Source of the DNA: Lepas anatifera
Taxonomy: Eukaryota; Arthropoda; Thecostraca; Lepadidae
DNA length: 64,000 nt
Reading direction: 5' to 3'
Assembly (NCBI GenBank): GCA_034440635.1
Contig: JAOTON010000056.1
Span: 999,501 to 1,063,500 of the forward strand
In this document: positions 57,381 through 64,000 of the stretch, one piece after another
Position numbering within the stretch: the stretch's first letter is position 1
How the letters are laid out: every line of letters starts with the position of its first letter
Notes under the pieces: generated by a model
The model's input: only the letters and a program-made list of their open reading frames with translations
Databases searched by the model: none
What the model was told of the DNA's origin: nothing
Position numbers and translations under genes: made by a program

Positions 57381-57600
57381 GCGTGTGTGGAAGTCGATGG
57401 TCCGGAATGTCCAGGCGGCCAGGTCTCTCCTCGGGTCGAACCCCAGTCGCACCCACATGTAGCACGAGGGGCCGGTGTTGAAGTAGCAGGCGACCAGCGG
57501 CAGCAGGCTCCCGAACCGGCCCCCCAGGCTCCCCAGCCGGCAGCAGGTAAAGGTGCGGGACTTCACCGGCCGCTCCTCGGCCGGTAATGCCCAAACACTA
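57381..57600 (-). pseudogene. GTF3C5-like (TFIIIC subunit 5) exon fragment
   Basis: GTF3C5 is a subunit of TFIIIC, which recruits RNA polymerase III machinery to tRNA and 5S genes. The minus-strand frame reads EERPVKSRTFTCCRLGSL, then LLPLVACYFNTGP, then MWVRLGFDPRRDLAAW and RTIDF. This follows the conserved subunit-5 block (ERPxWS… LLPxxAYYFxTGPW… WVRFGYDPRKD… LDF). Several normally conserved aromatic residues are changed (ERPVK for ERPVW, CYF for YYF, GPSC for GPWR), and a stop/frameshift lies just upstream at about 57600. It looks like a decaying copy or retro-fragment. It could also be a diverged exon, since no flanking exons were found. Confidence 0.45.
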
Positions 57601-58349
57601 TTTGAGCCGGCTGAGGTCGCCGGTGGCCTGTGCTCGGCCTACGACTCGAAGGTAGGCCGGTCGACCAGCGGGTGCCGCGGCATATGGCGACCGGGCACCG
57701 CATCGCCGCTGCTGCTGCCCTCCGGTACGCTGGCCAGACGCCCAGCCGGCGCCGAAGGGACGCAGTCCGGCCACCAGGCGAGCCCATCGCGCCACCAGAG
57801 ACGATCAGGAGGGTCGCCGCCTCAACGTAGCGGCGACGAGATCAGCTGCCGGGGTGATTGACAATAATATCACCGTCTGTCCGGCCCGAAGGTACAGGAG
57901 CTCGCTCCGAGAGGAGCGGACCAAAGAGACCCAGCTCGGGGGGGGGTCCAGTTCGGCGACTGGGAGGGCGCTTATCGATCATGGTACGGGTACCAGAGTG
58001 GAACAGCTTATGCAGGAGAATACATTTTTGGACTGACGCGTGTGCGGCTAACACGAGGCGGGAAGGCTGGAAGAGCCTGAGTTCGCTTCCCGATAACCAT
58101 AGTTATTAAGTCAGATACTTTGTTGCAATCGAGTGAACCACTCAAGCCCGTGCACGATCCCCTGAGCAGCATAGGACGATGCATTTCATGGGAGGTATGA
58201 ATACACATTGGACAAGACAAGTACACATCAAAGGAAGGAAGAAAATACATAGACTCACACACAAAACACCAATTCATCGGCAGCACCCAGACAGAACACA
58301 GCGGGGACAGAACGACAACCAATTACACCAAAGACAGGCCAAGCTGTGT

Positions 58350-58351
<2 letters not shown>
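57601..58351. other. GC-rich then AT-rich stretch, no gene seen
   Basis: Frames at 57553-57861 are compositional. No splice-bounded exon can be tied to the GTF3C5-like piece. Confidence 0.35.

Positions 58352-58425
<74 letters not shown>
58352..58425. repeat. (GA)n microsatellite, 74 bp
   Basis: A pure GA run adjoining the 3' end of LINE C (minus strand), where it reads (TC)n. It may have served as, or grown from, the LINE tail. Confidence 0.95.
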
Positions 58426-58429
<4 letters not shown>

Positions 58430-58455
58430 GCTGAGATGACCAAGAAGAGGGTCTC

Positions 58456-60734
58456 TCAATACTGATCTAGAAAAATTTTCCTGGAAACCTTTTTGAAGAA
58501 CAATTTGTTAAGAGGCACGTCATTTACATTTCTGATTTTGGAGGCGATTTGTTCGTTCCATATCTTTGGTGCGGAGAGAAACAGTGAAAATTTTCTATAG
58601 ACAAATGCTGTAAAAGGGATTTCAAAGTGTCTAGGTATTCGAACCCTTCTTTCTCTACGGTTGGCCGTTATAATGAATTTTGATGCTAATGGTTCAGGCA
58701 ATGAGTTGTTTAAGAAGTTATGGAGGACCTTAATTTGTGCCAGTTTGTGTAGATTAGGTAATTTAATCAGACTGAGCTTTTTGAAGATAGGGCTGGAGGG
58801 GGCTAGGCGGTCAGCATTGTCCATAACTCTAATTATTTTTTTCTGAAGAATTTTCAACCTATGGAGCCTGGAAGGGAAGGTGGAGCCCCAGGCTTCTAAT
58901 CCATATGTCAAATGTGGCAATACCAAGGAGTGATAGAGAAGTTTAAGGTGTTCGGGTTTGAGGATATGTCTTACTCGTGAGATTAGTCCGATGTTTCGCG
59001 AGATCGTGTTTTCGACAGACCGGATGTGTGGTTCCCATTTGAATTTTTCGTCGATTATGACGCCTAGGTATTTGACAGAATTTTGACGAGAGATTGGCTC
59101 AGCGTTTAAAGAGATGTTAAGATTGGACTGAATGGCGTTTTTAGAGAAAAGCTGGTAGGCAGACTTTTTGGCGTTAACAAATAAGCGGTTCGTGGAGAGC
59201 CACTGAGCGACTTTAGGGAGATCGGATTTGATTTTGGCTTGCAAATCTGATGTGTTTTTGGCTGTGAAAATGGCGACAGTGTCATCAGCAAATTGTAGGA
59301 AATTGCAATTTGATGCGCTCAAGATAATGTCATTGATGTATAAGAGAAAGAGGGCTGGGCCGAGAATAGAACCTTGTGGGACACCATATTTAATCGATAC
59401 CGGAATAGTAGAAAAAGAAGAGTTGAACTTGACTAATTGGGTGCGCCCTTACAGGTAAGTTCGGAAGAAAGAAAGGGAATTATTTTTTATGCCATAGTGG
59501 TCTAATTTTTTAAGAAGAATTTGATGATTGACGGTGTCGAAGGCCTTCGAAAAATCTAGGTAGATGGCAGCACTAACTTGATTTAGAGACAGAGCCGAGG
59601 TAATTTGGTCGTGGAGGAGAGTAATTGGCATGAAAGTACTGTGAGATTTCCTGAATCCATATTGACTGTGGTTGATGATATTGTTGGCTTCAATGAATTC
59701 TGTTAGCTGGGCAGATACAATTTTCTCTAGAATCTTAGATAACAGATTGAGCAAGCTAATCGGACGGTAGTTTCCAAACAGTGATGGGTCGCCTGATTTA
59801 TAAATTGGAACCACAGTTGCCTTTTTGAAGACAGAAGGGAAGGTTCCAGAAGCAAGGCACAAGTTGAAAACATGTAGCAGCGCGGGTGCTAGTGTAGTTG
59901 ATGTAAGTTTGAGAATTTTAGGAGTAAGGCAGTCAGATGTGGCAGGTGAGTTAGATATGTCTTGAATGATGGTCAAGATGGATTGGATGTCAGTAGGGTT
60001 CAGTAATAGATGGTTATCTACTTGGGGTTGGTTAGCCATAAGCGTCATAGGATCTATGTTAGATTGTGCGATTCGTTCATCAAGTGTGGAGGCAATAGAA
60101 CCAAAGAAGGAGTTAAATTTGTTAGCAATTTCAAGTGGTGAGGTGAATTTCTGTTGATCATGATGAAAATGGGACGGTAGTTCCAGGTTCCCTCTTTTTT
60201 ATGCACTAGTAAGAACAAGGTTTTCCACAGTTTGACAGGATTTGATTTGTATTCGTTTAGTTTGCGGTCGAAATATAGCTTTTTTGCAGCTCTGATTGAA
60301 CTATTTAGCCTGTTTCTATATATGATGAAATTCCTCTTATTTTCGTCATTAGGTACTTGAAGGGAGAGCTTGTGCAGATAATTTTTTTGTTAATACTTTT
60401 TACAAGTGCAAAGGAGATCCATGGTTGTATTGGGGTTGTCTTTCTGTTGGCCGTCTTTACGCTTAATTTTTCTATTTCACTGTTGATAGTGTTAACTAAG
60501 AATGAAGCAGCAGTTTCCACTTCCTGAATTTGAGTGATATCAGCGAGTTTGTTCGTGAGAGACGTTTTAAGCGTTTCAACTTTCCTAAAATCAAAGCTTA
60601 ATTGGTTACCCTTTTGTACTCTCTTTTCTCTATGGTTGGGTTCTTTTAGGGTTACAGCAATTGGCAGGTGGTCACTAACGTCGGATATCACAACCTTTGA
60701 ATTTTCAACCAAGGAAGGATTGTTGCGAAAAAAA
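58456..60734 (-). pseudogene. LINE C, nearly complete reverse transcriptase
   Basis: The minus strand starts (5') with the end of an AP endonuclease domain (VVISDVSDHLPIAVTL, about 60650). A damaged linker follows, then a largely intact RT: VVPIYKSGDPSLFGNYRPIS, AIYLDFSKAFDTVNHQILL, the catalytic QFADDTVAIF (about 59290) and KYLGVIIDEKFKWEPHI. The C-terminal domain (LVLPHLTYGLEAWG, NLHKLAQIKVLHNF) ends with a stop at about 58456. A single in-frame TAA interrupts TYL*GRTQ at 59449-59451. Another break lies at about 60048-60305. The N-terminal half of the endonuclease and ORF1 are missing. It belongs to the CR1/L2/jockey group and is clearly different from LINEs A and B. Confidence 0.85.
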
Positions 60735-60860
60735 CCTTGCATGACTCAGCTATAGACTTCTCAAAATTATATTTTAACTTTCTGGTAAGTTTGCGCAACT
60801 TGTTGCTGGCTGTTGCATATAAAGAAAAGTCATATTTATCGTCAAGCAAAATATGGTTAA
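60735..60860 (-). pseudogene. CR1-like LINE linker scrap, possibly 5' part of LINE B
   Basis: Translation reads DDKYDFSLYATASNKLRKLT, then KYNFEKSIAESCK, the basic linker just after the endonuclease in CR1-like ORF2. LINE B at 55925 begins at the residues expected next (…FWNYAYRRL). The sequence GGT/GGTACC is shared at both edges. If so, everything from 55926 to 60734 entered LINE B later. Confidence 0.5.
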
Positions 60861-62504
60861 AAAGATACCAAACAAAGGAAATTTTTCATTGATGTAAAGT
60901 GCCTGGAAGTGAATAAAAAATTAAGGCAATAGACGCCTTTTGAAAGCTAAATTTATATTTACTTTTTAAATTTGTAATTTACACCTAATTTTAGCTACAT
61001 AAAACAATCTTAGAACTCAAAATGAAATTTCCCTGTCTCTAGTTTTTTTTTTGCATTTCCTTCGCTATGTTTTGATCGCCAAAGGCCGGCAAATCAATCT
61101 TGCCAGCCCCCTCCCTAGAACGATTGCCGGTCCGTGATGTGACGTCACACGGACGTAAGGGGATCTTCCTTCGCTTGGGTCTCGTGAAAATATTCCAAAT
61201 TTTGAGATGCTATCATGCAAATGTGAGAAAAGAGAAGGAAAAAATGTGTTAGCTATGGAAAAAATCATATTCGAAAATGGTTGTCAATTGAAATATCAAT
61301 TGATCGATTGATACGGCTTGAAAGAAGGGACAAATGACGTCACTAGGGGGAAAACTTCGCTCGTAAATATACCTTTGAATAAAGGTATTTTTGTAATTGT
61401 GCATCATGAATGCAAGATAGCTGCTGTACGTGAGTTTCCATTGCTTTGGTACATGGACGCTCGTTAGAACGTTGTCGTCGTCTGGTCGGATGCACAGTTT
61501 TATTATATTTGTGCGTGTTTTGTTTAAAATGGATTAGATAAAACTTGTATTCGTACAAAATTATCCTCCCCCGTTGGAGGAGTCTGCCCCAGCCACCAAA
61601 TTTCTGCCCCAATTGGGACAGGCTTTGGGCTGCCCCAAGCGCCTCGTCGAGTCGCCTGCCACATTCTGCAGACTGGATAATGCACCCATCCCTACCAACA
61701 AATTGCAATGATATGTGCAATAATTGCATTCAATGTCTTTCTTCTTGATGGTTGTGGAGTGAATACATGTTTATGGCTGTTATAGCTGTTCATCAACCCC
61801 CCCCATATTCTGCATTACTGCCATTTTCAGCACTCCTTTTCAGCACTCCTTCACTCCTTTTCAGCACTGCTTACCAGCTGTTCAGCTTCAATCAACCAAG
61901 CAAGCACTGTAGTAAACATTAATACAACATCATGTCACATTTCAGTGGAATTAGTGTGTATTAAACTTGGTCTCCTCTCTTTATCTAAAGTTTTACTAAA
62001 ATTTTTGGAGGATGTGTTGAGTTTCACTGTTACTGATTTGGCTACAATATGGTTGCACCTATAGTACAGAGCAATGTTTTCATATCTGTGAGGGGAACTG
62101 TTTTAGAGTTCCCAGAAATATATTTGCTACCAATAAAGGGAGCAATGACCCATACTTGGAGAAACTCTTGCATGCTGGAAAACCACCTTACCAATATTTC
62201 ATTTTTCCCAAAACTTACATTCACAGAGAAAAAAGTAAAATATGCACTCTATAGACCCAGTTCTCCCTGTGTTGTTATGTGGTATGGGGTGACCATGGGA
62301 ATGTGACATGATGTCCAAACTTCTATAGTGGAGATGACTGTGTATTATTATTATTAGGTGTTATTTTTCATGCAAATTTTGTCTGAGTTGTTGCAAGTTT
62401 GGTTGTTGAAATCAGAACCTCACTTAATTCATCAGTGGACTTGTCACTGAGAACTTGATCCAACCATTCAAACGAGCAACTCCTGTGATGAAGGGCCAAT
62501 TTAG
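60861..62504. other. No gene seen; TTGGGGCAG-type fragment at 61570-61720
   Basis: AT-rich. At 61570-61720 CTGCCCCAGCCACC, CTGCCCCAATTGGG and GGGCTGCCCCAAGCG match the repeat type of 52250-53040, and CTGCAGACTGGATAATGCAC matches 52870-52885 in inverse orientation. No exon is supported. Confidence 0.4.
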
Positions 62505-62716
62505 AAACCAAAGTTTAACATCCCACAAAGTACAGGGACGGCTGCCCCGCTCAGGTCACCCTCTCACCAGTCAGTTGACAGGCGACCTACGTCGGGTAAA
62601 CATGAGCGCCGGAATGTCTTAGGGGAACCGGTGCCAAGCCTGCACATGCACTGCCGCTACATTTTTCTGAGCAACGGGCCGTAGCTCAACGCTCCACCAA
62701 CTGAGCTACTGGGGCG
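62505..62716 (-). mobile_element. tRNA-derived SINE (family S3)
   Basis: On the minus strand 62716-62677 reads CCCCAGTAGCTCAGTTGGTG, then GAGCGTTGAGCTACGG, a clear tRNA 5' half (A box). A decayed B box (CGGTTCCCC) follows about 60 bp later, and the tail contains GGATGTTAAACTTTGG, like LINE-derived SINE tails. The anticodon/T-arm half does not form a normal tRNA, so it is a SINE and not a tRNA gene. The TSD was not resolved. Confidence 0.6.
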
Positions 62717-62719
62717 GCA

Positions 62720-63190
62720 TCTTAGAGATCACCAAATGAGCGCAGTAGTGGCTGACGGTGGGGATGACTGTTAGAGGTCACCAGCCTGGTGCGGCAGAGG
62801 CAGACAGTGGGAAGAGTAGCGCACCCAAGAGGGGGGCCAAAGTGCCGCTCCCCGCCCATGTGGGGCGCCGAAGGCGCCCAACATGGATTTAGATAATGAT
62901 TGACCGCCGCAGACGCCCATCGAGGGCAGAAATGAGCCTTTATCTGGCTTTTAGGGCCAGTTCTACTCTCACCTTGCCGCCCCTGCCCATAGCATGCCGC
63001 CCAATTACGTGATAAGTACCCTCTTTGGCCAATTTTCCCCTCCAGTAACCTGTCGCCCCCGTCAAACATGCCGCCCCCCGCCTTGTCACCCGCCCCCCAA
63101 ACGAAAATCCTGGGTGCGCGCCTGAGTGGGGATGACAGTTTGTTAGAGATCACCGGCTGAGCGCGGCAGTGGTTGCCGATGCCTCTCACC
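62720..63190. repeat. Tandem repeat of about 65-70 bp, interrupted by a MITE
   Basis: Units share TTAGAGATCACCRRMTGAGCG, GCAGTGGTTGCCGATG and GGGGATGACTGTTAGAG. Two units lie left of the MITE (62720-62813) and at least one to its right (63125-63185). Confidence 0.6.
62814..63124. mobile_element. hAT MITE, 311 bp
   Basis: The left end GAGTAGCGCACCCAAG and complemented right end CAGGCGCGCACCCAGG are inverted repeats of the hAT CAGGCGCGYACCCAGG type. The flanking octamers AGTGGGAA (62806-62813) and AGTGGGGA (63125-63132) match at 7 of 8. The interior is rich in CCGCCCC runs. An open frame across it on the minus strand is incidental. Confidence 0.7.
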
Positions 63191-63576
63191 TGGTGTCTGT
63201 TGTCAGGAGATGGCTGCCGAGCGTCTTAGCGTGGTCCACGGACATCTGGCGGGCTTCAAGGTGGGCCAGCTGCTGATGCTTTTGTGTAGGAATTTGTACT
63301 GGCGCGAAGGGTCATATAGCTTTCTCCAAAAGGTCAACAAATAAAGTGTTTAGACCGTTCCTGATGTGAAATGAAATTTGATGTTGCATGCATTGGTACT
63401 GTAGTGTCTTGCGAATATTTGTCAGTTTATAACGGTTTTCAGAATTTTGAGCACTTCTGTCTTCTTTATGTTGATATTACCATCCTGCCTACTCTGATGT
63501 TAAAAAGTAGTTCATTGTGTGATCCTTTCACGTTTCCACGTCCTTCTCCGTTTCCTGGAGGCCACGTGGACATCGA

Positions 63577-64000
63577 TAGTCTCCCACCGTGACAGCGATA
63601 GAGTCCCGGTATGACAGTGACAGAGTCGTCACGGTGTGACGGTGCTAAAGTCCCAGTGTGACAGCGTGAGTGTAGTGGTTAGCAAGGCTGCTTTCCACGC
63701 ACGCGACCCGGGTTTAAAGCCCGGCGGCTTCCCTGAACAAGGAGCAATCTGGTTCCTGGACACTCTCCCAACAGGGAAAGAGTTGGCGACGCTAGATGAC
63801 CCTGGCGGTTGGTGCGTCGGTAAGCCCCAAAAATATTATTCAGTGTAACAGCGATAGAGTCCCGGTGTGACAGCGATAGAATCCCGGTGTGACAGCGATC
63901 GAGTCCCGGTGTGACAGCGATAGAGTCCCGGTGTCACAGCGATAGAATCCCGGTGTGACAGCGATAGAGTCCCGGTGTGACAGCGATAGAATCCCGGTGT
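63577..64000. repeat. 22-bp satellite TGTGACAGCGATAGAGTCCCGG, runs off the window
   Basis: The 22-bp unit repeats from about 63580, interrupted by a SINE at 63668-63837. Units to the right of the SINE are highly uniform, alternating TAGAG and TAGAA. Units to the left are degenerate. The array continues past the window end. Confidence 0.92.
63668..63837 (+). mobile_element. tRNA-derived SINE (family S2) sharing the S1 tail
   Basis: The head GTGTAGTGGTTAGCAAGG (A box) and GGGTTTAAAGCCC (B box) come from a different tRNA-like source than S1. The 3' half (AGAGTTGGCGACGC, CTGGCGGTTGGTGCGTCGGTAAGCCCC) is the same as in S1. It is flanked by CAGTGTGACAGCG and CAGTGTAACAGCG, which may be a TSD or simply satellite units. 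Confidence 0.8.

Noticed and set aside
56464..57587. Plus-strand frames up to 285 codons in the GC-rich block
   Set aside because: The translations are Pro/Ser/Arg-rich and mutually overlapping in all frames. They are explained by high G/C content and few stop codons.
58274..58459. Serine/leucine repeat proteins over the GA run
   Set aside because: Translation of a dinucleotide microsatellite.
62677..62716. A true tRNA gene
   Set aside because: Only the 5' half (D-arm and part of the anticodon stem) is tRNA-like. The 3' half does not fold or supply a proper T-arm at normal spacing, so a SINE is more likely.

Overview
This window is animal (metazoan) nuclear DNA and looks like a transposon-dense intergenic or intronic region of an invertebrate, most likely an arthropod. 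Three things support this. Genes are sparse and split by introns. One strong host exon (13803-14926, minus) encodes a biogenic-amine GPCR that closely resembles the invertebrate-specific dopamine receptor Dop1R2 (DAMB/DOP2). The rest is mostly tRNA-derived SINEs, non-LTR retrotransposons, hAT-type DNA transposons, foldback elements and microsatellites. I see no bacterial operons, rRNA genes or CRISPR arrays.

Layout. 1-4781 holds small DNA elements and a SINE with a 14-bp target-site duplication (TSD). 4782-12389 is a hAT transposase gene with a BED zinc finger. It is split by a 5.6-kb hAT-like element (4868-10496; TSD AAACCATG) that carries a broken LINE, a minisatellite and three tandem copies of its own terminus. 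The transposase also contains a 38-bp SINE scrap and has a 267-bp hAT MITE one base past its stop codon. 13.8-15.2 kb is the Dop1R2-like exon. 17.9-20.1 kb is a hAT element nested in another DNA element. 24-29 kb is a nested inverted-repeat zone containing a 953-bp palindrome. 30-38 kb has weak ORFs, minisatellites and a Tc1/mariner-like element (33295-34347). 40-44.8 kb has a hAT-like element, a 374-bp foldback, a hAT MITE and another copy of the 18-kb hAT family.

45005-49115 is the most striking locus. It is a LINE copy with both ends, a 17-bp TSD, 5'UTR, ORF1 and 3'UTR, but almost no ORF2, comparable in design to mammalian HAL1. A 1949-bp hAT element (TSD GTCAAAAC) splits its ORF1. 49.5-53 kb holds a minisatellite and DNA-element debris. 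53.1-55.9 kb contains two nested CR1-like LINEs. 57.4-57.6 kb (minus) has a short stretch resembling TFIIIC subunit 5 (GTF3C5). 58.4-60.7 kb is a third LINE type beside a long GA microsatellite. 62.5-64 kb has a SINE, a hAT MITE and a 22-bp satellite interrupted by another SINE.

The window therefore reads as stratified nested insertions whose order can be worked out from TSDs. No functional cooperation between the genes can be inferred. All boundaries, repeats and family calls were read by eye, without alignment software or database searches.
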